Shown: positions 24,091-36,400 of the stretch, one piece after another
Layout: each line of letters starts with the position of its first letter
Numbering within the stretch: the stretch's first letter is position 1
Source of the DNA: Sipunculus nudus
Lineage: Eukaryota > Annelida > Sipuncula > Golfingiida > Sipunculidae
DNA: 64,000 bases
Direction of reading: 5' to 3'
NCBI GenBank assembly: GCA_026874595.1
Contig: CM049315.1
Span: 66,599,916 to 66,663,915 of the forward strand
Notes under the pieces: generated by a model
Told to the model about the DNA's origin: nothing
What the model saw: only the letters and a program-made list of their open reading frames with translations
The model's database searches: none
Made by a program: the position numbers and the translations under genes

Positions 24091-24787
24091 CATTCAATCA
24101 CTACCACAACAAAATTAGCGTCATGAAAAATTCGGGATATCCATGAACGAAAGAAAAATTAAACAGGTTTCATGATCGCTTTTTGGCGCCCCCAAAAAAT
24201 TGGACAAAATCGCGCGCGAAAACGCGATTGTTGAAACGGTATTCATGGAAAACACTGTAGCACTTTTCCGCGCGCGGAAACGCGATCATGGAAAGAGGGC
24301 ATTATTCAGTGTTTTCGAGAATTTTTCAATATTACAACTAGTTGATAGAAGGTCTTGTTACGGACCGGTTTCAGTTGAAATGCAGTGAAAGCAATCTTGT
24401 TATCTTTTTACATTTCATGTTATTATAACAAGATTTTTTTAAAATGATAACGAAAACTTGGTATATTTTGATTAGTTTTCTTAACGTTTTCAGACATCTT
24501 GGATAATTACGACTATATTTCATGTAATATCTTTGTAACTGCCGATTTCATTTATCACTATAGAGTTCTGCTGTCAAATTAACCCATTGGCCGGGCGAAC
24601 CGAGGTCGCGGGGCCATATGGTTCGCATAATTACCAATATTCATGGAGAGACGATTCTACAAATTAAAATATCTGACGTGCGTAAATAATAGTGAAAGTC
24701 TCAACAAAATTTCGAAAAAATAATAAAATTATTTATTTTATGCCCGAATATAGAGGGGAGTATATAAGCAACTTCACAAGGTGGGGT
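24091..24787. other. Interior of the large element, no gene recognised
   Basis: It contains a local direct repeat in which CGCGCGCGAAAACGCGAT (24,211-24,228) is echoed by CGCGCGCGGAAACGCGATCA (24,270-24,289). This CpG density is rare in the window. Confidence 0.4.
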
Positions 24788-25573
24788 TCCGGCTAATATT
24801 ACAGCTCCGTAAGCGTAGGCCCTAATATGCGACGGGTGTAAAGAATATTTCGGTTGTAACTCCCCATGTTTTCCGTGCCAAATAATACTATTTCTTTTTT
24901 TTTAATTTTACAACTACATCAGCCCGACCATGCTTTTTTGTTATTTTGAAACTTTATCAAATCAATATGGGTTGCCATCCTCTCAGTCTAGATTCTTAAA
25001 CACTTTGACGTTCCCCTCTCGGAAATGACGTAGCATGAAAAACGGATCACGTTCCTTTGACAACCCATTTGTCCTCAAGTTTAAGGGTTACATTTGATAT
25101 ATATGCATCATTCGATTCGTACAAAAGCCTGCTATCTTGTCGGGTTGAGACTATTGTGAGGAGATGTTCATTGTGGCCATAATATTAATTGATTATATCG
25201 GTATTTGAATTTTGAAGCGCATTTCACGATTATGACGTCATATTATGATGACGTCATCACTTGCTTAATGACGTCATTACATATATCGAAATTGCGGTTT
25301 CATTATCTACAATTTGACATATAAAACGATTCTCTACCTGTTCAGCTTTTAAAGTTATGACCGATTTTATTGCTTTTCATGTGGTCTCCAAATATGCATT
25401 GGTTGCCATGGAAACTGTATCAGAAAACACATTTCCGACCAGATACAGGTTTGGCCATGCAGCATCCCTAATACTACAGATCATAAGCTTTACAGCAAAT
25501 GTGAACTTTACCAGTCACAAATTGGTTGCAACGGGATGCATAATAAGCGACTTTTCTGACTTTGGCCACCGTA
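24788..25573 (-). repeat. Right inverted arm of the large element
   Basis: Reverse complement of the left arm. Its TGACGTCA cluster lies at about 25,231-25,280. Beyond GGCCACCGTACTG (ending about 25,575) the two flanks stop matching, which sets the outer boundary to within some tens of bases. Confidence 0.85.
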
Positions 25574-25575
25574 CT

Positions 25576-26265
25576 GAACAGGAGATTAAGCTGCTGTAAT
25601 TATTATCACTGACAAATTGTGACTTGAGACACATGATAATTAATCAATGAACACACCCCACGACTTCTGGAGCAAAGAAAGGAATGAAGGAAATAAATGT
25701 TTTTTTAGTAAAGCAAGTTGGGGATCTCTTTATACTCGGAGGCTTTAAATAAAATTTTTTAAAAGTTTCCTGAAATTTCATCTGATTGGGCAGATTTTTT
25801 TCAATGAAGCATTCTTTAGTTGCATAAAAATCAGCTGTACCAATCACGTGCGTGTTTTTTTCATCTTATTTAGATTATATCCTCTAATAAACTTTATATC
25901 TGAATTGTTTGTCATGAAATTTCAACCTGGACGCTATTTTCATAACCTGGTGTGGCATAGGGAAAGGTGGCTTCGTCATTTTCAACGACTATTTTTGTCG
26001 TTTTTAAGTGCATTTGTAAAAGCCGTGAAGCACCTGATCTTGAGGTGCTGCTGTGTGTGTAAACACTTGCGTCTGACACACAGACATACCACACCCGTGT
26101 ATTATTCAGTCAGTTGAGCACCTGGGGCCAAAAGAGGTTGGGCGAAGTGAATATTTCTTAGATCTCAAGCGTTTCGTGACAGCTTCGTATGTTTGTAAAT
26201 CTTAACCAAACTAGATTTATCTTATTTAAATGTTACAAATAATGGTAGATTTTTATTTAGTTAAT
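25576..26265. other. Spacer between the large element and the second Gypsy remnant
   Basis: No gene recognised. A perfect hairpin AGCACCT-gatcttg-AGGTGCT is at about 26,029-26,049. Confidence 0.4.
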
Positions 26266-26269
26266 GTTA

Positions 26270-29200
26270 CCAATAATGGTTTGCCCAGAGACTTCCATTG
26301 AGTCACCCAGAGACTCAGCAGTTGCCCCGGGCGATAGTGGGGAGCGTAAGGCCGAAAGTAAATGGAATCCCCCAACTAAGTAGACCAGTACAGATCACGG
26401 ACTGGCACAACTGTGTTTTGGTTGTGGCCAGTTCAAGAGACATTGTCCCACAGGGCAAAGGAAACCCCGGATGTGACCAAGCAAAATAAGTTTGTCCCGC
26501 GAACCACCAACATAAAGGGTGGATGGCTGATTGAGGACGTCGTTCAAAATAGGGCTTTTGACCTCCTGGTTGAAAGTGGTTCGGATATGCCCTTACATGA
26601 CTACTCGTTCTTCTGGAAGCTTCCGAATTACATCAGGCGTAAGCTGAGAGATTCCGGTTGTGACATCAGCACTGCTTCTGGAGAATCTATAGACATCAGA
26701 GGGGAGGATGACTAAGGTTTTATGAGAACCGCTTTAGTCAATACAACCATGTCGAGTATTGAGTCAGTATTGTGGAGCTCCCCCACGCAACACCAGACTC
26801 ACTGATTTAGTAGAACACACAATCGATACAGAGGGTTTCCAACCAGTGAAACAACATCCACGGAGGTTGCTGTTAGATCGACAGGAAATAGCTAACCTAG
26901 AAGTAAAAAAGATGCTCGATAAAGACTTATCGAGCCAAGTGATAGTCCATGGGCTAGCCCTATAGTTCTGGTGACGAAGCGTGATGGTTCCACCAGACTC
27001 GTGTGGATTATAGAAGTCGAAACGAGTTGACCCGTAAAGACGCGTATCCACTACGGCGAAAGGATGAAACTATTGATACACTGTCGGGCACACAGTGGTT
27101 CAGTACACTCATCTTGCTAGTGGCTTCTGGTGGGTCACCGGAGCAGAGGAGAAACGGTCGAAGACGGCATTCACAACCAGGAAGGGACTCTTCCAGTGGC
27201 GAGCCATGCCGTTAGGGCTGAGCTGGGAGTTGCCTCTCACATATTCAAGATGAGCATGAGCGAGTTGTGGCCTTCGCGAGCAAAAGCCTTAGCTCGGCCC
27301 AGACGAAATACTGCGCCACAAAACGGGAGTTGTTGGCAGTGGTAACCTTCGTCAAGCACTTTCGTATGTACTTGTTGGGACGACCATTTCTAATCAGGAC
27401 GGACCATGCCTCCCTATAATGGCAACTGAACTTAAAGAAACCAGAGGGCATGATAGCTGGGTGGATTTCCGTGCTAGATACGTATGATTTTACAATTCGT
27501 CACCGTCCTGGAGCCAAGCATGGAAATGCCGATGGACTCACTAGACAGCAGTGTACTCAGTGCAAATGATATGATTGCCGTGCAGCCACCAATGAGTTCA
27601 AGAAAACGGGAATGACGACAACTGAAACAGACACTGAGCAGGCTGCTCAATCCAAATCGCTAGACAACAACAGTGAGCAGACTGCTCAGTCCAACCGACA
27701 AGGATACTGAGCAGGCTGCTATATTAAACTGGCTAGACAACTGGAGTGTTGTCCAGCTGAGCCAACATCAATCCGAAGATCCGGGTATCGCTAAGATCAG
27801 GCGCTGGATCGTGTCTAGACGAGATTGACCAAAGTGGCAGAACATAAAACGGCGGGCTCTTGAGGTCCTTTCGAGCCAATAGAATATCCTGGAGATCCGT
27901 AACGGAGCTGTCTACCGTACATTTGATCAAGACGCCAGGTCAGAAACTATCTATCAATTGGTGGCTCGAACTGAAATCCGAAAGGAGATAATAATGCAGC
28001 TGCTTGACCACAAAACGGGTCGGCATAATGGAGTCTCCAAGTCGTTCCACAACATCCGACAGCGGTTCTACTGGCCTGGACTACGAGGAGATGTAGAGGG
28101 ATGTGGCAAGCGGTGCAGAGACTGTGTGGCCCGGAAGCCTATACAAAAGAACAACAAGGCACCACTCAAACATTAGGTGGCAGGCTTGCCCTGAGAAAGA
28201 ATTGTTTTGGACGTCATAAGACCCCTGTCGAGATCTCGAACTAGAAATTAGGACATCTTGGTGATAGGTGACTACACCAAGTGGAAAGAGGCCTATGCTT
28301 TACCCGATCACACGGCACAGACTGTTGTCAGGGTCTTTGTTGATGTGTGAAACTGTAGGCTAGGAGTGCCCCGGGTCCACACAGATCAAGGGAAAGACTT
28401 CGAGCAATCTCTTCAAAGAGATGTACCGTCTGTTGAACATACAGAAGACAAAGACAATGGCCTATCACCTGCAGTCTGTTGGGATGACAGAGATATGCAA
28501 CCGAAGAGTGGCACAGATGCTTGCAGCTTTCGTGAGAGAGAAAGCGGGAATTGAACGAGTATCTGCCATACTTGACAGTGGCTTATCAGAGTATGATGCA
28601 TGAGAGAATCGGTGTCACACCAAACCTAATGATGTTTGGGAGAGAGGGAGAGAGGTTACCCCTCCTATTGCCATCATGGCTGGACGTTCCCCCTGTGAAG
28701 AAGATGTACCCTGATGTCCAGTAGCATAAACTGAGTGGTTGCGTGATGCCCAGGCTTCTGCCATTGCTTATGCTAGTACACACTTGACACAAGCTGCAAA
28801 CGGCCAAAATGGCAGTATGATCATCAGGCTACCGAACAAGGTTTCTCAGCGGAAGCCAAATACGGTGTATGTGGATCAATTAAGACTGTATTAATAGGGA
28901 ACCGACCGAGACGACCCTGTGAATTTGCGCAAACCAACCTACGACCAAGTGGTGAACCAGAGATGAGTGAGGATGAATCTTACCTGAGCTCGGAGTCGAG
29001 TGACAAGTGCAGTAGTAGGGAGACTCCCTCGAGCCCTTTGGAGTAGAGACTGTAGGAGAAACTGGTAAGCTTTCCCGGAAGCCTCCAGACTCCTAGACAG
29101 ATCGTGGATCCGTGGGATGCGATCCGTACTGGAGGTGCGGGGTGGCCACCTGCCAAGGACAGTCGTTCATCCCTAGCTTTCGAGCCCCAGAGAAACACTT

Positions 29201-29740
29201 TCAACTGGCACTTCTTCCCCGGATCGTCAAGTATGTCCAGTGGGAGGAGAGGTGTGTTTCGTAAGCACCCGGGCCCACAGGGTGAGGCGACATCTCACCC
29301 AGGACCAACACAGCTTACAAGAGTTGGGGCGTCATCTACCCTGAGTCCTCTGGCCGATCGATGATTGGACCGCCCCTGGAAACTTCCGCCACTCCCTGTG
29401 GACCCAGAATCAGGGAGGCCTTTACTACTGGACCCTCATCCCCTTTTATGGGTGCCGAATGGAGGAAGACGCTGATCACGGCGGAGCAACCGCTCCTACT
29501 CGTGGAACTCGAGGAATCACTGCGAATGCAGCACCGGTGCCAGCAGCCTGTAGCCTCCACTCCGTCGAGAGGTGGAGATGAGGCTGAGGAGGCCGTTCAG
29601 GTACAGCTGAGTTCCGTCTGGTGTTAAAGTAAAGAACTTGACCTCCTAGAGCGACACCTTGTGGACCGCCCTACCAGATCCACTTCTGACGAGGAGAATC
29701 CCGACCATTGGTGTAGGAGCTGAATACCGTCCCCAGGAAA
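26270..29740 (+). pseudogene. Decayed Gypsy-type gag-pol remnant, no LTRs seen
   Basis: Fragments in several frames follow Gypsy order: a CFGCGQFKRHC zinc-knuckle remnant near 26,415; a protease-like LLVESGSDMPL near 26,570; the start of reverse transcriptase (LVEHTIDTEGFQPVKQHPRR, 26,795-26,860) through GTQWFSTL near 27,105; RNase H pieces (TKRELLAVVTFVKHF, IRTDHASLQW, RPGAKHGNADGLTR, 27,320-27,550); an integrase finger (QLLDHKTGRHNG ... CRDCVARK, 27,990-28,140); and integrase core pieces (VIGDYTKWKEAY, GVPRVHTDQGKDF, 28,260-28,400). The palm with the YxDD site is missing. Base composition is richer in G+C than the surroundings. Different lineage from the element at 18,558, much older or more damaged. 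Confidence 0.8.
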
Positions 29741-29949
29741 AGAAGCGGACATAAGCTATAGATGGACTTTGATACGTGGCCACATACCTTTTTTTTAATT
29801 CTTGCATGCTAGATAGGTGTTTAGATATCGTTGCGAATGGACTGTGTGAACGAATTCTTTAAGAGGACAGACTAGTTTTTATACTTTTGTTTTTACTGAA
29901 GTTGTTCGAGGGTGAACGTTTTTTAGTAGGGGGGGGGGTAACGATTTGT

Positions 29950-30385
29950 GTCCTGTTTACAGATGACCGCATCTTTTAAGTCTCAAAAATAGTGACAAAA
30001 ATTCGTTAAAAAAATTTAAAAAATACAGGTGGCGCCACCAGTCTACTGAAACTGATGAAACACTCCTTGATCAATATTCATGCAAAGAATCATGGGGATC
30101 AATGCATTAGTTGTTCAGATACTTGAGCTTTTGTATTAAATTTTACATTATTCTGGGGGGGGGGGGGTACTTCGGAGCCTCATAGATCAAAGGATATGGG
30201 TAACAGAGACCTAATTTCAGGTTTCCAAGAAGGTTTTTATGAACCTCTCTGGATGTCAAGTCAGAAATTTCCAGGTCCAGCGGTTACAATTTGTGCCTGG
30301 TTAACGGACGGACAGACGGACGAACAGATGGACGGACGACGGACAAAGAGTGATTGCTAAAGCTCAGATGACTTACAGTTCTCGG
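29950..30385 (-). mobile_element. H2 fragment (one monomer plus decayed 5' end)
   Basis: Reverse complement of an H2 monomer. It has GGTGGCGCCACC near 30,028, the CCATATCCTTTGATCTATG block near 30,185, then the CCGT-rich run (30,305-30,350) and the AGTCATCTGAGCT half of the 5' arm (about 30,363-30,376). The left end is truncated beside a G-run at 29,930. Confidence 0.75.
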
Positions 30386-30610
30386 ACAAGAAGAAGGGAT
30401 GTGTGGAGCCTGTAAAAAATGAAAAATGTTTTCAAAGAAAAATTTTCAAAGAAAAATTGAAAAACTTGGAAAATGAAACCTGAAATATTTATGGGAACCC
30501 CGCATGACCACCCGAGTTGTATTGTTGACAGGTACCCCTACACACAGGCTTCTGGGATGTGTCCTCTGAACTGTAAATAAGCTGAATTGTGTGTCCAACA
30601 AAACTAAAAA
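30386..30610. other. Short unassigned spacer
   Basis: No gene or clear repeat. It separates the H2 fragment from the H4a terminus. Confidence 0.3.
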
Positions 30611-30803
30611 CAAGGCCTACAGGCCTAATGCGAACCTGTGTAATGAGATTACACCAGGTATAATGCTTCAATGCTGGGCCATTACTTTTCAAGAACATGT
30701 GTAATATGTATATGAACAATGCACGTACTAAACACTTAGAACAAGAAACAATTAAACAATCATCACTGCTGAAATTCTGGCATGGGTGCACACAACACAA
30801 AAA

Positions 30804-31770
30804 CTAGAATGCGGGTAGTCAACTAGCGACTACATGTATCCGGCAAAATCAGAGTGGGACGGGTGAAGTGAGGCATGGATTGAGTGGCACGGGGAAATAG
30901 AGTGAGGTGTGTTGCATAATAGCCTGGATGTCTGCAGCCGAAATGTGTATGTTGGTTGCGCCACCTACCACAAAGTCCAGAAAGCTGTCCATATTGTATA
31001 CATATGCAAAATTTTAGGCAGATAAGTCATACCGCTACTTGTATGCGAGTGATTTTATCCCATAGCAAACAAACGGACGGATGCTGTGCAATAATGATTC
31101 CAGGTGGCGCCACCGATTTTGTGTATGATAAAGAGCTATGTGAGATCTATAAACATGTAAAATGTTTGCCCAATCGGTTAAATGGTTCCCGAGATATGAG
31201 CTTGGATGTCTGCAGCATAAATTTGAATGTAGGTAGCGCCACCTGTCATAAAACCAAGAAAGCTGTCAAGGATGTATAAACCTGCAAAATGTCAGGTGGA
31301 TAAGTCAAACCTCTGCCGAGATATGAGTGATTTTATCCCAAGGCAGATGAACAGATGGACGCTGTGCAAAAATTGTTGCAGGTGGCGCCACCAGTTTTGA
31401 GCATGATGAAGAGCTATGGGAGATCTATACACATGCAAAATTACGGCTCAACTTGCCAGACGGTTCCCGAGGTATGAGCCTTGATGTCTGCAGCTTAAAC
31501 GTGAATGTAGGTGGCTCCATCTATCAGAAAATCAAGAAAGCTGTCCAGGATGTATACACATGCATAATTACAGGTGGATAAGCCCAACTAATGCAGAGAT
31601 ATGAGTGAATTTATCCCAAGGCAGATAAAAAGATGGACCCTGTACAAAAATGGTTGCAGGTGGCGCCACCATTTTTAGTGTATGAGCTATCCAAGGGCTA
31701 CATTTGTGCAAAATTTTTAGCCTGATTGGTCAAACAGTTCCCGAGATATGTGGGTTTATGTTGTTACGGA
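30804..31770 (-). mobile_element. Helitron-like element, family H3 (copy b), 5' truncated
   Basis: The complement of the CTAG terminus is at 30,804-30,807. A GTAGTC...GACTAC stem lies at about 30,814-30,832, followed by the inverted arm ATCCGGCAAAATCAGAG. Four monomer halves with GGTGGCGCCACC (near 31,104, 31,381, 31,661) or variants follow. The GTATC/GGATAC foldback that should mark its 5' end is missing, so it and some host sequence were lost around 31,770-31,900. Confidence 0.75.
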
Positions 31771-31899
31771 ACCAAATATCAACAGATAACGTATGTGTGA
31801 TGAACATAAATTTTGTCATGGAGATAAAAAAAATCCAGATTCTGTAACACTAGACAGCGTGAAATGTCTAGGGGAATGAATAAAGAAGTCAGTGGTTTT

Positions 31900-33480
31900 A
31901 TGTTAACAAAATATTTGACCAATACATCAAACTTCCCCATAGTTTGATGCACTGGGCTGACAAGGCTTAGGTGAGTAAGGCAGTTGCCCCCCCGAGTGAA
32001 CTCTGACAAATTGCTGCCTCAAGCTACTGCACTGAGTGAACTCTTGACCTGTTGCATAATCGGACACAGTTGGCAGTCTGCCAAAGCTATAAATAGACCC
32101 AGGCTAACCTTTGGTGCCAAATCCGATGCAGTGAGCAGTCTGACAAAGCTTTAAATAGAATGCAGCTACTGCACTGAGTGAACTCTTGACCAAAACCTGG
32201 CTGCACTCCTTCCTATCCTGGCACTGTGTCAAAACTATTTTTAGAGCTGACATCACCTTGGCTAATGGCCAACATCAAGGCACTGGCAATCTGCCAGTGG
32301 TAAACCAAGTGCTGCGATATGTACACAAAAGTGGTCCCTACTTGAAATAACTTTGAAATTAATTTTCCCAATACAAAATGCTTTTCAGCTTACTTTATAA
32401 AAAAAGAAATCAGGAATATATGTAAAATTATTACAGATGCATACTGAATGCAAAATTAAAATACAGATGTATCTCATTGATGGCAAATTCTTGAATAAAG
32501 TTGAGTAGGGATACCAATAATTTATAATATATGTACAGTTGTCTTTTTATAGCCACACAGAGCTGAATATCCATGATTGTAAAATTGCTTGGTATGATGA
32601 ATAACTTAAAATAAATCTAAATATTTTTAAAAGCTTTTAAAAAACTTTCTTGTCAATATTAACCAAAGATAACCTGAAATCTAAATGTTTAGTGGCATGA
32701 TGTAATAGATGCTGATAAACTGGTGCCAGGGTAGAAGTAACAGCATCACACAGCTAACATATATGGTAAAATGACTCAATTCAATCTCCATAATTCAGCC
32801 AAAATCATTCATGTGGAACCATTAATGACAATTTTTATAAGAATTATTGTAGGGATTATTCTTTTAAAATATTCAACAAACTGACTTCAGTGGCATTAGT
32901 CGAAAAACGTTTCGCAGGTTTATTACTCAAATAGGAAGATACAGCAAACTGGCTAAGTTCAGCTTCCCGTAACACAGCCAAAAAGTCACTGAACAGATAC
33001 CATTTGAACAAACTTCAGAAAGCACTACCCTAGGATCATTTCTATGCGATGTTAAACATTTTGGCCTCATTGTTTAAGAGAAGAAGTTTTTTGTATACCT
33101 CAGTGTGATACAGGCAGTGATGACCCCGTACAAAAAAAAGGACGATGCAGGTGGCGCCACCGATACCTCAATTTCAAATATGACCCATGTGACCAACATT
33201 GGCATAAAATTTGGTGATGATAGCTCCAGCCGTTTCTGAGATTGAAATTTTAATATGCTTTTTTGGACATATGACAAAGTTCAACCTGTAACTCGGCCAA
33301 AATCTCCGAACTGGAACCATTCGAACAAACTGTGAAATATTGGACAATTTTGCTGGACAGTTTTGGAGAATATTTTAGAGCTTTTTTAGCTTTTCCCCTA
33401 TAAAATCTAAGAAAATGCAGTTAGAAAAAGAATAAACAAAATCCGATAATTTTTTTCAGATGACTGATTATTTGCAAAAA
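31900..33480 (-). repeat. Direct repeat with 35,150-36,970 (H4 interior)
   Basis: Long co-linear similarity to the second block. Examples are AACTTCCCCATAGTTTGATG / AACTTCCCCAGAGTTTGATG, CACTGGGCTGACAAGGCTTA in both, and ATAACCTGAAATCTAAATG / ATAACCTGAAAACCAAAAATG. The second block is longer by about 200 bp near 36,320-36,520. Confidence 0.85.
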
Positions 33481-33481
33481 A

Positions 33482-36400
33482 CAAGGCCTACAGGCCTAAT
33501 GCGAACCTGTGCAAAGTTTAGGAGTAAGAATGGAGGTTTATTTTTAAAATTTAATATTGATCCTCTTTAAGTCCTGCATATCTACCTTAGTCATTATGAT
33601 TTCAGCATAATGGACGTTTCGGACCTGCAAGTTTCAGACAAGGACATTTAAAAACTAGAATATGGGTAGTCGACAAGCGACTATGTGTATCCGCAGAAAT
33701 CAGAGTGGGATGGGTGAAGTAAGTCATGGATTAAGTGGCAAGGGGAATAGAGTGAGGTGTGTTGCATATTAGCATGGATGTCTGCAGCGTAAACGTGAAT
33801 GCAGGTGGTGCCACCTGTCATAAAATCGAGAAAATTGTCCAGGATGTATAAACCTGCAAAATTTCAGGTGGATAAGTCAAACCACTGATGAGATATGTGA
33901 TTTTATCCCAAGGCAGATGAACAGATGGACGCTGTGCATAAGTGGTTGAAAGTGGCGCCACCAGTTTTGCCTATGATGAAGAGCTATGTGAGATTATACA
34001 CAAGCAAAATTTTTGCCCAATCGGTCAAATGGTTCCCGAGATATGAGCTTGGATGTCTGCAGAGTAAACCTGAATGCAGGTGGTGCCACCTGTCATAAAA
34101 TCAAGAAAGCTGTCCAGGATGTATAAACCTCCAAAATTTCAGGTGGACAAGTCAAACCACTGCTGAGATATGAGTGATTTTATCCGAAGGCAGAAGAACA
34201 GATGGGACGCTGTGCATAAATGGTTGCAGGTGGAGCCACCAGTTTTGCCTATGATGAAGAGCTATGTGAGATCTATACGCATGAAAAATGTTTGCCCAAT
34301 CGGTCAAACGGTTCCCGAGATATGAGCTTGGATGTCTGCAGAATGAACCTGAATGTAGGTGGCGCCACCTGTCATAAAATCAAGAGAGCTGTCAAGGATG
34401 TATACACATGTAAAATAACAGGTGGATAAGTCAAACTAATGTAGAGATATGAGTGATTTTATCCCAAGGCAGATGAACAGATGGACGCTCTACAAAAATA
34501 TTTGCAGGTGGCGCCACCATTTTAGTGTATGTTATAAAGCTTTCCAAGGGCTACATTTCTGCAAAATATTTAGCCTGATCGGTCAACGGTTCCCGAGATA
34601 TGTGGGTTAATGTGTGGAAACAGACGCGCAAATGGACGCTGGGCAGAGAGGAAAGGTCAGAGGTAAACCAAATATGAGGGCGCAGCAATTCACGTGACCG
34701 ATCAGAATTTCGAATTTTAAAAGATTCTGCCCAGTGGTTATGGAGGAGTTCTCTGGAAACCTATGCGGCGAAGGTGGAAGCGTCGGCGTCTGACTGAAAA
34801 CATAGTATCCGCAAAACTCTGTTTTTGCTGATACAATGATTGTAGCTTGCACCACCAGTCTTATATACAACGAAGAGATATATACATATGCCGAATGTCA
34901 GACTGATATGTTGAACCCCTCCTGTGAAATAAGCAGGGACATACACTGTGCAAAAATCATTGTAGGTGGCACCACCAGTCTTGTACACTATAAAGCTACC
35001 CAATCTGTATAAACATGCCCAATTTTAGGCTGATGTATCAAATTCCTCTGTAGAAATAAGCAGGCGCATACACAGCAAAAGTCAATGTAGATGGCACCAC
35101 CTGTCTTGTAAATGAGAATACCATCAAAAACGCATTAACAGGTCAAAATATCAATCCAATACATCAAACTTCCCCAGAGTTTGATGCACTGGGCTGACAA
35201 GGCTTAGGTGAGTAAGGCAGTTGCCCACGAGTGACCTGTGACAAATTGCTGCCTCAAGCTGCTGCACTGAGTGAACTCTTGACCTGCACCTGGCTACACA
35301 GTGAACTTTTGACCTGTACCTGGCTGCACTGAGTGAACTCGACCTGTTGCATAATCGGACACAGTTAGCAGTCTGCCAAAGCTATATATAGATTCAGGCT
35401 GAACTTTGGTGCCAAATATGATGCAGTGAGCAGTCTGCCAAAGATATAAATAGAATGCAGCTACTGCACTGAGTGAACTCTTGACCTATACCTGGCTGCA
35501 CTTCTTCCAATCCAGGCACTGTGCCAAAACTATTTATAGAGCTGACATCATCTCTGCTAATGGCCAACATCAAGGCACTGGCAATCTGCCAATGGTAAAC
35601 TAAGTGCTGCCATCTGTACACAGAAGTGGTCCCTACTTGAAATAACTTTGAAATTTATTTTTCCACTACAAAATGCTTTTCAGCTGACTAATAATAAAAA
35701 AGAAATCAGGAATATATGTAAAATTATTACGGATGCATACTGAATGCAAAATTAAAATACAGATATATCTCTTTGATGGCAAATTCTTGAATTAAGTTGA
35801 GTAGGGATACCAATAATTTATTATCCATGTACAGTTGTCTTAATATAGCCACAGAGAGCTGAATATCCATGATTGTAACATTGCCTGGGATGATGAATAA
35901 CTTAAATCAAAAATCTAAATTTTTTTAAAAGCTTTTAAAAAACTTTCTTGTCAATATTAACCAAAGATAACCTGAAAACCAAAAATGTCTAGTGGCATGA
36001 TGTAATTGATGCTGATAAACTGGTGCCAGGCTAGATGTAACAGCATCACACAGCTAACATATATGGTAAAATGACTCAATTCAATCTCCATAATTCAGCC
36101 AAAAATCATTCATGTGGAACCATTAATGACAATTATTATAAGAATTATTGTGAGAATTATTCTTGTACTATATTTATATAACTGGCGTCAGTGGAATCAG
36201 TCGAAAAACGTTTTGCAGGTTTATAACTCATAGAGGAAGATACAGCAAACTAGCTAAGTTCAGCTTCCCGTAACTCAGCCAAAAAGCACTGAACCAAAAC
36301 CATTTGAACAAACTTGAATTATCAACATCTGAGGATAATTAATGTGTGAGATTTAAGAATGTGGCCGAGTGGTTTTTGAGAAGATCTTTGTAGCCACTTA

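Larger units (their letters stand above)
12420..25573 (-). mobile_element. Large DNA transposon-like element with long inverted arms
   Basis: Two inverted copies of about 785 bp bound this region (12,420-13,207 and 24,788-25,573). Inside is a broken minus-strand gene for a transposase-like protein (about 14,004-17,838). A younger LTR retrotransposon (18,558-24,085) sits between the gene and the right arm; without it the element is about 7.6 kb. The protein resembles, from memory, the uncharacterised RNase H-like plus XPG-like nuclease proteins linked to Academ-type elements of aquatic animals. That assignment is an inference. I could not fix the outermost bases or a target-site duplication. 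Confidence 0.6.
30611..33481 (-). mobile_element. Helitron-like element, family H4 (copy a), main part
   Basis: The 3' end (left) reads, on the minus strand, CACAGGTTCGC, then the AGGCCTGTAGGCCT palindrome, then CTTG (complement at 30,611-30,614) followed by T. It runs right through a nested H3 (30,804-31,770), CTGCACTGAGTGAACTCTTG and CAGTCTGCCAAAGC segments, and a GGTGGCGCCACC site near 33,150. It stops inside the sequence TTTGCAAATAATCAGTCA (minus) at 33,481, where copy H4b begins. Its own 5' tip is displaced to 37,081-37,180. Confidence 0.75.
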
